From Motacilla alba alba (lineage: Eukaryota; Chordata; Aves; Passeriformes; Motacillidae), in the NCBI RefSeq assembly GCF_015832195.1, contig NC_052018.1:39747052-39811051 (forward strand): a DNA stretch of 64,000 bases, read 5' to 3'. Each line of letters starts with the position of its first letter. Position 1 is the stretch's first letter. The notes under the pieces are model-generated. The model was not told the origin of the DNA, did not search any database, and was given only the letters and a program-made list of their open reading frames with translations. The position numbers and the translations under genes were made by a program. Shown here in pieces: positions 54,801 through 64,000 of this stretch.

Positions 54801-57398
54801 TTTATGATGAATTTTGAAGTTGTGAATCCAAAGTAGACCTTAGTTTTACTCTCCTTAATTTGCAATAAGCATCATTCTGTAGACCTCAGATCTATTGTTT
54901 TGAGAGCTAGACAAGCAGAGGACAGTCAGTCACTGTGTGTACTTGTGATGTGCATTTACTGTTAATATTAAGCTGGAAGGCCTGTATAACATATAAACAC
55001 CTATGCTGGTAATTAATAAAAAACAAGCAATTTCTTTAGTGTATAAAAGCTCAAAGGTGTGGTATAATTGTGAATTACTTCAATTTCGGTAGAAGGAAGG
55101 CCTGCAATATTTTCTTCCTCCTTTACTCATAATTTTCTTTTCCTTTAGAAAAGAAGGATTTTACCAGCCTGCAGTTTCCCAATGGTGAACCTTTAGCATA
55201 GATGAATTGGTATTTTTTGCCTATATCCAAATGAGTATTGAATAAAAGTTCAGATAGTTCAACTTAAAGCAAATTTTTGTGAAAAGATAAACTAGACTTT
55301 GCTCCATTATCTTGGGAAGCACAAAAGTGATTCTGTTTTCTCGGTAGAATATAGCTTGCAAGGTATAGGAGGGCTATAAAAATGGAAGACCATGTAGGAA
55401 ATACATCTGCCACCTTGAAATGAACTTCTGTTGCTGACTTTGTGCAAATTATCTCTAGACAGTAGCCAGCCACCCTCCTTGCCTCTTGTCCTATTTCTTA
55501 TCTCATAGTGCTACGAGTATTATTTGTAGTATTATTTGCTGTAGCTTTAAAATACATGAATATTAGCACAGTTAAATATAGTTTGTCTATGCCTACAAGG
55601 TACTAATCTGCTTTGGGTTCTGGTTCTCTGGCTGACACTTAGTAAGTAATGTGCCATAGGATGGCAGCTTCCTCAGTGTCAATCATGTCTGAATAAAAAA
55701 CACTGCTGGGTCTATGCCAGCTTGTTTAGTCTGACCTTGAGTTCTCACTTGAAAATACTTGAGAGCAACACACTTTTATTTTGTTTGTTTGTTTGTTTTA
55801 ATATCCATGTCTGTTGGAGATATTTTTGTTACTGAACTCTATCCTAACTTTCTGTTCAACTACCTCTCATCATTCATAGCAACCTCAGTAGCACCAGCTT
55901 AAAACCCGCATTGTGCTGGGCCTGCTTCTCATTTACAGTAGGATCCTTACATGAATTTCTGGCTAGATAAAGAACCTTCATGTTTTATATAGTATGTAAA
56001 TGACGTAGAATGTTCACTTAAAACCTAGTATTAATAAATGTAGTGATTTAAGCATTAAGGATTGCATATGCTGCCAGAACTCAATGTAAATGAGTTCTTG
56101 ATATAAGCAAGGATCAATCACCTTCTCTCCTCCTAATACATCCATTATGTTGGAGGTATTTTGTGGTTTTGCTTGAAGAAATGCATACACTTTTTTCATT
56201 TCTCTCAAAAATAGTTAAATTACAAAAGATTCAGTTGAGTATCTTTCCTTTTGTTTTCCATTTTCCTTATTCCACTGCACTTGAGGTGTACAAATGATGC
56301 TATGACACAAAACTGAATTGTGTGAGCAGAAAGAAAAGAATGTGAAAGTAAGCTTTGCTTCCCTGTGGAGCAGTGAGAGACTGACCTCATGTGGTGTGAA
56401 AGCAAAGTTGCCAGTGGAAGTACAAGGATAAAATTGAATAAAGCAAGCAGCTTTGAAAATTTAATTTTTCTCATGCATTTCTGTTTTGGTTTTCTTTTGA
56501 CGTTGTGCTACTTAAAAGATTTTAGTCTAGATAGTTTGTAGTCTGATTGCTAATAAGAAGTTGACCAGTGTCCGTACTCCCAAAGACATTTTTGTGTCCC
56601 AAAAGAGATGCTCTAACAAGCTGACCCCAAGACAGCGGTCTATGAGCTGTGGCCCAATTATCCTTACTGCTGCCTGTACATGATTTTAATTGAAATGAGC
56701 AGGAGTTTCATGTGAGCAAGTAACCGAATAATCAGTATTGGTTTCCAAGCCCTTTCTGGCACTTCCCCAGCAACATGCTCATTGTGCTTTCAGACCCCTG
56801 CTCTCTAAAATGAAGACAGTGGTTAGGAAAATTACAAAGTGGCACCATGCAGAATAGGCAGGGTGTTTCTAGTCTGTATATGTTTTACATGCATGAATAA
56901 TATTAATAGTGGAGACTTCAGAGTCAATTCTATTGGCCTGATTCATCAGTATATGTGAAAGGATCTAAGTATGTAGATAACAAAAGGAGGTTCTGTTATT
57001 TTGAAAAGTCTCCTTCTTAAACAGCACATATTTAGTTTTGAAGGATTTAGGGGGTATTGTGACTTAGAGACTCTCACAGGAAAAGGAAAATAACAAAAAA
57101 AAGTTTAAAAATCCTTTGGGAAATTCAGATGAACTTTAGAAAATCTGTCCATATTCTGTAAAGACTTCCCTATATGCTTTATTGTATTCTGTTCTTTATG
57201 TTGACTTAAATATCTGAAATAACCAAGGCCTTTAATATTTTCTACAAGTACTCTGAGTACATCTTCCAGATTACTAACCTTCCATTTTCTTCTTTACAGA
57301 TCCTCTTGGAACCAGGGGTGATACAGGATGTCCTAGCAGCTGGGAGTCATTTGCAGTTGCTGGAGCTTCTCAGTTTATGTTCTCACTATCTCATTGAG
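24805..57398 (+). CDS. KLHL32: KLHL32 gene, 5' part (four coding exons, BTB domain)
   Basis: This is the spliced model of a BTB-Kelch family gene, coding parts 24865-24887, 27409-27589, 46759-46866 and 57300-57398. The exons give a continuous 137-residue frame: a short leader, then a BTB domain from about residue 38 to 137. I recognise it as KLHL32 because the leader MPSERCLS and the segments [14 protein letters not shown] and [16 protein letters not shown] match my memory of vertebrate KLHL32. Family members use BTB to dimerise and bind cullin-3, and kelch repeats to recruit substrates for ubiquitination; substrates of KLHL32 are poorly known. The BACK domain and kelch repeats (family length about 600-620 residues) must lie right of the window. 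All junctions are phase-consistent and there are no frameshifts or stops, so the gene looks intact. Assignment rests on recognition, not on a database search. Confidence 0.9.
24888..27408 (+). other. KLHL32: KLHL32 intron between coding exons 1 and 2 (2,521 bp, phase 2)
   Basis: The intron is bounded by GTATAG and a T-run/CCCCTCTCAG acceptor. I see no repeats or RNA genes in it; the scattered frames are short and without domains. Confidence 0.85.
27409..27589 (+). CDS. KLHL32: KLHL32 coding exon 2 (N-terminal half of BTB)
   Basis: The acceptor is a strong T/C tract ending in AG at 27407-27408, and the donor is a consensus GTAAGT at 27590. The first base completes serine 8, then 60 full codons follow (residues 9-68), ending in phase 0 with SDYFR. 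The exon carries hallmark BTB elements: [10 protein letters not shown], where the aspartate (about residue 43) is the conserved BTB aspartate of the CUL3/dimer surface, the [10 protein letters not shown] strand-helix motif (about residues 53-62) and the SxYF motif. The frame also stays open to the left, back to an ATG at 27239, but that stretch is intron with a polypyrimidine tract. On the right, read-through meets a stop after ten intronic codons. Confidence 0.93.
27930..28315 (+). mobile_element. CR1 LINE fragment, 3' end (first of two abutting copies)
   Basis: This copy has the blocks GTTGGATATCAGGAAAAG, TTTTTCACCCAGAGAGTG, CACTGGAACAGGCTCCC, GGGAAATGGTCACAACACCA, CTGACAGAGTTTGAGAAGCA, TGTGACTCTTGGGGTGTC and AGGGCCAGGAGTTGGATT, ending in TTCTGTGATTCTGTGATT. 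These belong to a different CR1 3'-UTR type from the copy right after it. Confidence 0.92.
28325..28550 (+). mobile_element. CR1 LINE fragment, 3' end (second of two abutting copies)
   Basis: About 225 bp in the same orientation with GGCACTGGAACAGGTTGAGA, TTTCAAGGCCAGGGTGGATG, GGGCTCTGAGCAACCTGATC, TAGTGGGAGGTGTCCATG and a terminal AAGCCATTCTATGATACCAT. The TTCAAGGCCAGG/GAGCAACCTG pattern matches the copies at 14396 and 17240 rather than its neighbour at 27930. Confidence 0.9.
30589..30682 (+). repeat. tandem-like units (TGCAGCCCATGG), about 40 bp period, in LTR
   Basis: TGCAGCCCATGG at 30590, again at 30631, and TGCAGCCCCTGG at 30670, giving spacings of 41 and 39 bp. Part of the LTR at 30340-31353. 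Confidence 0.7.
30842..31005 (+). repeat. degenerate 46-50 bp tandem units in LTR
   Basis: A TGGAGCAG-like core recurs at 30848, 30898, 30944 and 30990 (spacing 50, 46, 46), each followed by a TTGTGGAGAA-like or TTGGAGAACTG-like segment and GGAC(C)CCAC. A minisatellite-like array inside the LTR. Confidence 0.65.
33275..33425 (+). mobile_element. CR1 LINE fragment, internal 3'-UTR piece
   Basis: AGGATAAGGAGCAATGGCCA, AGAAGTTCCACCTCAGTCTG, AGGAAAAATTTACATTG and CACTGGAATGGGCTGTCCAG GGAGGTCTTGGAT match the CR1 3' region, but the terminal ATTCTATG repeats are missing, so both ends are truncated or diverged. Confidence 0.75.
35395..35990 (-). mobile_element. ancient CR1/L3-like LINE fragment
   Basis: On the + strand the block begins ATAAGAACAGCCACACTGAG TTGGATCA, the reversed 3' end of an old amniote CR1 type (consensus, from memory: TAAGAACAGCCATACTGGGT). 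Further matches are GTCTGTTGTGTGAAGAACTA with CTTTTGTTTA, TCTTTATCAGGCTGGAAAC, AAATGGAAGCTCTGCAGGAT with TTGCCCTTCTCCAA, and GAATTGCATACAGTAGGCAA with GGTGTAAAT. Divergence is clearly higher than in the bird-type CR1 copies. The right border is uncertain; it may run further. Confidence 0.65.
38524..38638 (+). repeat. T/G-rich low-complexity tract
   Basis: T runs with interspersed TTG and TTGG motifs, including GTTGTTATTGTTTTGGGG and a T run of about 11. Same class as the other T/G tracts. Confidence 0.65.
43035..44180 (+). mobile_element. CR1 LINE fragment with reverse-transcriptase remnant
   Basis: The longest CR1 copy here, about 1.15 kb. The left part keeps the end of the reverse-transcriptase ORF: a frame reading roughly [19 protein letters not shown] at 43055, and the catalytic box FADD at 43329-43340 inside [11 protein letters not shown]. 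It is broken by frame changes and stops, so it is dead. The right part is typical 3' UTR with GGACTTCTGATAAGGGCA, TTTAGATTAGATATTAG, TTCAAGACCAGCTTGTGTGG, TGGAACTAGATAATCTTTAT and a diverged end near 44180. 5'-truncated by normal CR1 insertion. Confidence 0.92.
43329..43340 (+). pseudogene. CR1 reverse-transcriptase catalytic box remnant (FADD)
   Basis: Codons TTT GCA GAT GAC encode the FADD box of the non-LTR reverse transcriptase, embedded in a frame [11 protein letters not shown]. The two aspartates are the metal-binding pair. Surrounding frames are interrupted. Confidence 0.8.
45172..45204 (+). repeat. T/G-rich low-complexity tract
   Basis: GGGTTTTTGTTGTTTTTGG followed by a T run. Confidence 0.5.
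46759..46866 (+). CDS. KLHL32: KLHL32 coding exon 3 (middle of BTB)
   Basis: This 108-nt exon (36 codons, residues 69-104, phase 0 at both ends) lies after a T-rich acceptor ending in AG at 46757-46758 and before a GTATTG donor. It starts [15 protein letters not shown] and ends ALDFAYTGQ. These are the BTB segments after the SxYF motif: the MF helix, the hydrophobic V-x-L-x-G strand, and the LxFAYTG motif found in nearly all BTB-Kelch proteins. It is too short to stand out by reading-frame length alone; it was found by following the BTB pattern. Because its length is a multiple of three, skipping it would keep frame but delete the centre of the fold. Confidence 0.93.
47391..47445 (-). repeat. 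A-rich/C-run low-complexity tract
   Basis: AAAAACAGCCCCCCAAAACA followed by A runs separated by single G residues. Confidence 0.55.
47758..47821 (+). repeat. T/G-rich low-complexity tract
   Basis: GTGGTTTTTTTGGTTTTTTT then TGTTTGGTTGG and TTTTGTTTTG units ending in TTTCTTTTTC. Confidence 0.65.
52200..52420 (+). mobile_element. CR1 LINE fragment, 3' end
   Basis: About 220 bp: AAGCTATGTCAGGGAAAGTT, GGACATGATGAAAAGGTG, CTCCAGGGAAGTGGTCATTA, CTTGTCAGAGTTTAAGGAAT, GGACTAGATGATCTTTATGG and the end TTGAAATATTCTATGATTTT. It resembles the type at 27930-28315. Confidence 0.88.
55779..55800 (+). repeat. (TTTG)n microsatellite
   Basis: About four to five TTTG units flanked by T runs. Confidence 0.7.
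57300..57398 (+). CDS. KLHL32: KLHL32 coding exon 4 (C-terminal part of BTB)
   Basis: This 99-nt exon (33 codons, residues 105-137, phase 0) follows a pyrimidine-rich acceptor ending in AG at 57298-57299 and ends at a GTGAGG donor at 57399. It reads [20 protein letters not shown] then [13 protein letters not shown]. These are the last BTB helices: the V-x-x-V-L-x-A-A helix, the LQL turn and the C-x-x-Y/F-L helix that normally leads to the 3-box/BACK region. In KLHL32 as I remember it the protein continues with a segment like ELNSFNYLDLYRLAD; no exon encoding this is seen up to 64000, so it lies beyond the window. Without the splice the frame runs 31 more codons to a stop at 57492-57494. Confidence 0.93.
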
Positions 57399-57871
57399 GT
57401 GAGGCTTTTTGGCCTGATCAGCTTTTTCTGTTTGGTACACTTTTGCTTCAAGCCTAATTTCAGTAGGAAACTATTAGTACAATACCCGGTGTAATGTAAA
57501 TGGCAAAAACTGGGAGATCAGAATTTTGGATGTCATTTGGGTATCAGTTTATGGTAGATGCTTTATCCTTCCATCCATTTTGTCCATTTCATTCCTGAAA
57601 ACAAGAAAGGTCTGCTAATTAATATCATCATATGGGAGTTTGATTCCCCCTTTTACCGGGGAATTTGCTTTCTTCTACTTCAGTGTACCAAATGTGAAAT
57701 TATTTCCCTATTAGGATCATAAGTATTGTGACAAATTCAGATGTGTAATTCACAATAGAATATTGACATGTATTCCAGGGCACTACAACCTCTCACTAAA
57801 GGAACAGGACTTATTTTAACGGTACCTTAGTCTCAATAAGCCTTATGCCTGTAATGCTAATGCCTTTATCA

Positions 57872-57877
57872 AATAAA
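57872..57877 (+). terminator. possible intronic polyadenylation signal
   Basis: AATAAA 378 bp after the stop codon (57492-57494) met when coding exon 4 is read through its donor. A T run and TGTGCTTGG-type sequence follows at 57899-57916. Whether it is used cannot be seen from sequence. Confidence 0.3.
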
Positions 57878-59169
57878 AAAATAGAGTTGTGGTAAGCATT
57901 TTTTTTTTGTGCTTGGCTTGTATAGGAAATGGTAGCAAGAACGATGGGATGATGGTAGCAAGAACACGGCTTTGATGGGTATCTGTGAAAAGCCTTCTAA
58001 AAATAAAATGGCAATAGCAGTTCTACAGAACTGTTTGCACCTCTCAGTAACTTTTCATCACTGTTTCTGAAATGGGATGTGTTAACTGCACCTGTGCAGC
58101 ACTTGGACATGGAGATGCACATCAGCACAGTGCTCTTGGTGTGCACTTGCCTTCCAACAGCGTAACTGCCTTTGAGCAGTGGGAGTGTGCTTGGCAGCAT
58201 GCTGAGCTACTGAGCACCAGGGGCACGCAGGATCTCATGTTAAGAACTTCAGGATGTACTAGAAGGTTTTGTGTCTTACAGAAAAAGAATCTGTTCTTTG
58301 AGTGTTAACCTCAGGAAACCCTTCAAAATGTATATTCAGACAATAAGTTGGTATTAATTTGTGCATTATAAATTGATTAGAAATTTTAAGGAGCTGACAG
58401 AGAGCTGCAATTGGTATAATTTTTTCTTTTTAGGAATGCAGGAAGAGATTTAATTTTTCTGAGGAAACAGACATGGGTTGTGATGGGAAAGATGGTTGGT
58501 TTGAGAAATAAGAACTGCAAGATACCAAATAAGCCACAAAACCATTTGACCTACTGGTTATCAGGCAGGCATGGGAAGGGGTTACTGTAATGAGGAAGAT
58601 ACAAATCTAACACTGGTAGTCATATACAACATATTTAATGGTCCTCAAACAAACCAGTTAGTGTGAGTATGTCTTTGATGCTTATGCTTACTTTGTCAGA
58701 AATTGAACTAAAGAAACTATTACAGCAAAGAAGCTACAGAAAATATTAAAGAGTAGGAAAAAGTTTGTTTGTTGTGCTCATCAAGTAGGGATGTAAGAGG
58801 ATATAGGTATATACTCAACTAAACCCTTGTACTAACTTTTTCTGTTTAGGCTAAACTAAAACTTCTTTTCTATTACCTGTGTGGAGTAGCTTCTGGTATT
58901 TGTAGCTCTTCTCTTAGTACCATCTTAATACTTTTAATCCCGATGCCATTGCAGGGGAAAGACAGACAACTACAGATTTATCAGTTCTTTCAATCTTGTC
59001 CTTAATCTGCAAGCTATAGTCAATTATTTAGAAATAGATTGCTAATGAATAAAAACCCCAAAATCGCGCTAGCCCCATAAAAAACCCAACACTTTGGAGT
59101 TAGGAAATATTTCTTCCAAATGACTCTGTAATTAACAGAGCAGTACAAATTTTCTGAACATGGCAGTCA

Positions 59170-59220
59170 GAGAAACCATTAGGTTGAAAAAGCCCTTTAA
59201 GATGAAGTCCAACCACAAGA
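59170..59220 (-). mobile_element. CR1 LINE scrap, 3' terminus
   Basis: AAACCATTAGGTTGAAAAAG, CCCTTTAAGATGAAGTCCAA: the reversed terminal CR1 block, about 50 bp. Confidence 0.7.
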
Positions 59221-62200
59221 TAACTAGCAGAAGAATCAGAGGCATTTGAATTCCTCTCCTGATAGTGCTTTTCCTGTTGATCTCATGTCTTTTGATGCAT
59301 TTGGCTCATGCATATGTCTATTTGCATGTTTTTTTCTATTTCTACAACTTACAAGATTACTGTGTCTTTCATGAGTCATAGAAACCACTTTGTGGCCTGC
59401 AGTTGCTGTAGGATGCGTGAAAGATGTGAAAAAGCACTGTTGTACCTTGAATAGTGTGCCAGGGTAGGACAACTGGAACTCCACTGTTGTAAAAATTAAG
59501 AGGAAGTGGGACTCAGTTTCCAGATTTACAGTAGTGGAGGTAGGGAATAAGATAGTGGATATAGGGGAAAAAAGAGGAGAATATGTCTTGGAAGACAGAG
59601 AGCAGTGCAAGTTCTGTAACCTATTTTTGAATCAGGGTCTCATCATAAAGGTTTGGAATCTGCATGCACATCTGTGAGGTAGCTGTAGCTGATACGAGTT
59701 GGGATTTAGGCTGTATTTTACTCTTTATTTTTTTACCAAGTTCACCTCAGTGAGGCACACTGCACTGCACACCTCAGTGAGACAGAACTGCAGTCTAAAT
59801 AGATCTCAGTAGAAATTTACTTGTCTTGTTTGTTTTGTACGGTTGCAGTCCATGCAAGTAATCAGCCTTGAGTGGTTGCTGCGAGTCTTTTTAACAGAAG
59901 TCAACAAGGTACTGCACGTTAAAACTGTGATATCTTTCAGGTCCAAACTAATTGAATCAAATATCTATGTTCTACGTATTACTGTGTGACTTTAAAAAAT
60001 AGCTCTTTCTTTATTTTAGTACTATCTGCAACAAAAATCCAAGTAGATAAAGAAGGCTTCCTTAAAACCACTTGTCCCCTCTGCAGTTGGTAACTGGAGT
60101 GTCTTGTCACCCCCACGTGCTGTGATACAGATGCTGGAAAGGAAATAGTGCTTGCCCTTTCTCTTCTCTCTGATGAGTGAGTGTGCCGGAGTTCTTCATT
60201 TACAGTGCTACTGAATTTCTTTTATGCTCTTTTGAATTGTTCAGATACCATAAACTCAGCTTATTTTAGCCTAAATTCAGGAAATACAGTGTGTGGGATC
60301 TAGCTGTCATTTATTGTTGTGTAATGATGACAGAGAGTTTTAACTTGTTAGGATTGTCTTTAACTGTTTTGATTAGACCAAGCTTTTCCTGTATGGGCGC
60401 TGCTCTTATTGTTAGCACTTGTTCCAGCTCTTCTCTAGCTGTTCCAGCCTGACAGTTCATTGGAACTGTCTTGAACACTTTCATCTCTTTGTGATACTTT
60501 TATCTGGGACCTGTAATAATGCCATGCATTTCAATAAGGATGCAGTTTTTTGGCTATAAATGCAATTGGCATTGCCTGTTCACGTATCTGTTTCAAGGCA
60601 CATTGGTAGTCTTTGAGATTCCAAAGAATACTGTAATGATATGATTCGTCTAAGATGATTGCTGAAGTGTCTGATTGTCAAAAATTATTTCTAGTTCACT
60701 GGGGACAGGATAATTTCCAGCCAATGCTGACTTTTATATTGACTGGTCTTTAAGGAATTTCCTCTTGGTTGTCTCAGAATAAACAAAATGTTATTTTGAC
60801 TATGACAGATCCTCCTTTTTGTAGACTAAACTGCTTAGAGGACTTTAATTTTTTTGATAAATTTAAAAAAAATCTTTAGAAAGTTATTTAAATTGCTTTT
60901 ATGGCAATTTTTAAAAAGAGTTCTCAATCAAAGGAAAGACAGGAAAAAGGAGAGGAACATTTTTTTCCCTGCCGTCAGTTAGGTAATGCAGTGGAGGTTT
61001 CTGTCAACACTGCTAGTTTATTAAATGCGTTTTATCATCTATAAACTTCTCATTATCAAATGCTCTGAAGCATCTAATGTTGATTCAATATTCTCATTTG
61101 AAAACTCATGCTCATTTTAGATTGATAATTTACTAGTTTTTATTTTAAAACTGTGGTAAATCATATTTTCTTTATTTGCAAACAAGAGAAATGCCCAAGT
61201 ATTCCCTACTTATGATCTTAATTCCAGCTTTGCGTGGTGCAGACTTCTCCCTCCATATCATCATTGTCATACCTTGAATTATGATTATTCCACAACCTCT
61301 GCTGTTGGGGGTTTTGTTTCTACCTTCCTTTCTAGAAGGGGACTCTTTTGAAGCCTGCTGATGTATTTTATTTGAGATACATACATATTCATGAATCTCT
61401 CATGTCATCTGCATAATTCTCAGGTACATTAAACATTGAAACAAGGCTTGTAAGGCACACATCTGTCTCAGGCTGAACAAACGGTAAGGCAATGCATTTT
61501 TTTCCTTAACTGCTACAGAGGTGTGGGAGAGCGAAAGACTTGAACTTTGTGTACCGTCAGTGGCACTAAGGTCTGGGATCGCTCACACAGCGTTTGCTTG
61601 CAGCCTGCACATCCAGTTCTCTTAGGTTCTTGTTTTCCAAGTTCCTCCTCCAGCTCAGTTTGATTGTCAGTTTTGGCTGAGGTTTTTTAAAGGAGGATAA
61701 TGCAGAGAGCTGCAGCCAATAGGCAAACTTTGAAATATAACAGGAATGGGTTATCTGAATAGCTCCTTTCCCTCTTAAAAGTGGACCATATTTGTCACAT
61801 GATATAGGAAAAAGCAAGAGATAACTAGTTAAGGCATTAAATGTGGGGGCCATCTGAAAAGGGAGTTTTTAAATTGAACTGTAGAGAACATGGTATTAGG
61901 TAATGTGCTTGTGATGACCTATTTTGCTCTTTAAAGCTTGTGAATGTTTTTTCTGAAGGATACGTGATGACTTTATTCTTATGCAAGAGAATAAATGTGT
62001 TAAAACATTTATTCAGAACATAAAAATGTTTGTTTCATGAGTATGTCTGAGTTACATAACTCAGATCTAAGAAATTTTGTATTTTTGCTCAACTGTTTGT
62101 GTATTCAGTACCAGAGAGCCACAAACTGCAAATTATTTCAACAATCAGAGTCTTGATAAGGAGGGAATGCTATTGAGAATATAAGTTTTTAATGGAATTT

Positions 62201-64000
62201 CCTTCTGCTGATCAACAACAGCTCAGTATTGTGTGGGTAGTAATTGGCTTTTAAAGCAGAGGTTGATTTCCACTGGTATTCAGGGAGCTGGGATATTGGA
62301 CTCCCATAATTGAAGTCTCAAAGCTAAGTGATTTTCCTGTATATTCTGAAGTGCAATTTTTTTTTTTTCAGTGGAGTTCTAGGTACATCCTGAATTACAG
62401 TCAAGGTATGATAGTTGTGGGTGAGGAGTTCAGAAGTTGCAGAGCAGTCCAAAGCCAAGCTTAGACTCATTTCTGAAAGGCAGGATGTGGCATGACTGTT
62501 AGATTGCATTTATCCCTTTAATTTTCTGCTGCCAGATTAGGCACCTTTTGTGAAGAACAGATTAAATTTGCACACTGGACAGAGTTGGGGATATAATTTA
62601 TGTTATGTATATTGGTTGGACAGTGGCATAGTTTCAGTACAGACTTATTTGAAGTGACTGTCCTTGTACTTAATTCTGGAAATTATTTCTTATTCTCATA
62701 GTTCCTGGGAGGAGCAGGTGTAGTAGACAATAGCAGTGATGAACCTGATTGCCACTGAAGTTATTCTGACTTGTAAAAATTATTCTTGGGATCCTACATG
62801 TTTTTTGTGTCAAGTGAACTTGAAACTTTGATGCCAATTTTCCTATCAGTTTTAAGTGCATTAGGTTCCCTGCTAAATGGTAAATGTACCAGATTACTTT
62901 TTAGAAGCTTCATTACATTAAATGGAACTCTGCTTGCTTGCTATTGATATCAGTCCTACCATCTTTGAAGACAGCTAATCTAAGATAAAAAGAAAATAAC
63001 ATTTTAGGTGAGTGACTAAAATAAACCTGGGCACAGCATTGTACAACAGCAGTCAACTGGAATTTTCTTGGAACTGCCTCTGTATTGTCCTGCTCTGGAT
63101 TCTTGTTTACAAAAGCAGGCAGTGAGGAGGATCAGACCTGAGATACAAAAATAAGGTTAATCAACTGACAAATCCTTCTGGAATAATTCATGGTCATAAT
63201 TGAAGCAGGCAAATTGTCTTGGGTAGGGGCATTTGATTTTTAAGCTTCTACTGTAATGGTCAATTTAGGCTTAAAGAACGAATTTTTTTCCTGGTGTACA
63301 AATTCCTAATTATCTAAATATTTTCTTCTTCTAATTTTAAACTATCTGAATATGTTGTAGATTGAAATATGCTACTGTTCTTAAATGGAAGAAGCTACAA
63401 ATGAATTTGTGTGTAGATTAAAAGGAAGAGTGTGCATGGTTTATATATATGGGTAAACCAGAGCTTCAAAGCTATTTATTTTTCTTAAACCAAACTTCTC
63501 CATTTGGAACGGTGCCAATGACAATCCCAACTTTCACTAAGATAAACTCCTTCAGAGATGAATTAATTCGTACACCAGAGATTGAGAGCATCACCTTTGT
63601 ATTGCTAGAAGCCCCAGATCAGTTGGGATTTTAGCTCCTGGGTTTTTCATATAGAGCAAATTAAACTACTGGAAAGAAAATCTAAAGGTCATCTAGCAAC
63701 CAAGGCTTGCTTTTTTTTACTAATACTGAGTTTTTAATCTAAGTACATGCATGCACATTCGGCACACTCCCCTCAATCCCCCAGAATTAGTCACCACCAG
63801 CAAGCTTAAGTCTACCAACTTTATCCTGTGGTGAAGTAACCTTCCCATGCTGAGAATACAAAGTAGACAAAAATAATGTATTACGTTTTCCTGTTTTTAA
63901 GTGTTACACAACCAGTTGTTGCTGTGCTAGCCTGCTATTTTTTGAAGGAGCAAGTTTTGTCAGCTGTTGTCATTGAGCTATTGATAATCATTAGAAAAGT

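Larger units (their letters stand above)
46867..57299 (+). other. KLHL32: KLHL32 intron between coding exons 3 and 4 (10,433 bp, phase 0)
   Basis: Bounded by GTATTG and TTTCTTCTTTACAG. Contents are an A-rich patch at 47391-47445, T/G tracts at 47758 and 55779, and a CR1 fragment at 52200-52420. Nothing else in it is supportable; the frames are short and without domains. Confidence 0.85.
57399..64000 (+). other. KLHL32: KLHL32 intron after coding exon 4 (partial, runs off window)
   Basis: It starts with a GTGAGG donor; the next expected exon (BACK domain start) is not seen before 64000, so the intron is at least 6.6 kb. Contents noted: a 14-bp direct repeat ATGGTAGCAAGAAC at 57929 and 57952, a CR1 scrap at 59170-59220, a 12-bp direct repeat CACCTCAGTGAG at 59743 and 59770, and an exon-like block at 59849-59908. 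The rest shows nothing supportable. Confidence 0.8.

Noticed and set aside
59236..59610. 124-codon minus-strand frame
   Set aside because: No domain, no splice or start context, composition like the surrounding intron.
1..64000. Search for tRNA, rRNA, CRISPR, bacterial operons or viral genes
   Set aside because: No cloverleaf with tRNA boxes, no regular repeat-spacer array and no retroviral gag/pol/env frames were seen; the composition and splicing are those of a bird nuclear gene.

Overview
The window looks like nuclear DNA of a bird, probably a neoavian. It is AT-rich and gene-poor. Its interspersed repeats are almost entirely CR1 LINE fragments in both orientations plus two LTR copies of endogenous-retrovirus type, and there are no mammalian Alu- or L1-like sequences. 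Nothing prokaryotic is present: no operons, CRISPR arrays, tRNA or rRNA genes were seen.

The only protein-coding gene I can support is on the + strand. It is the 5' part of a BTB-Kelch gene that I assign to KLHL32, a presumed substrate adaptor of CUL3-RING ubiquitin ligases. Four coding exons are visible: 24805-24887 (start codon at 24865), 27409-27589, 46759-46866 and 57300-57398. Spliced together they encode residues 1-137, the N-terminal leader and essentially the whole BTB domain. Reading frame and intron phase agree at every junction (phase 2, then 0, 0, 0). The introns are about 2.5, 19.2 and 10.4 kb, and a fourth runs off the right edge. The BACK domain and kelch repeats are not in the window. 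No promoter-type CpG island is seen, so the main transcription start probably lies left of position 1, which would make 1-24804 5' intronic sequence.

Layout: 1-10839 has no gene, only low-complexity tracts. 10840-18110 holds CR1 fragments and a complete 1,360-bp solo-LTR-like element (14918-16277) with near-perfect terminal inverted repeats and a 5-bp target duplication. 17691-24804 is mostly featureless. 24805-57398 is the exon-bearing part of KLHL32; its large introns hold two abutting CR1 3' ends (27930-28550), a degraded second LTR (about 30340-31353), an old CR1/L3-like fragment (35395-35990), and a longer CR1 copy keeping a reverse-transcriptase FADD box (43035-44180). 57399-64000 is intronic with one small CR1 scrap.

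I did not find a new biological system. The points most worth checking are the CpG-rich sense-oriented LTR as a possible alternative promoter, an exon-like 60-nt phase-0 block at 59849-59908, and an intronic reading frame plus polyadenylation signal that could give a BTB-only isoform.
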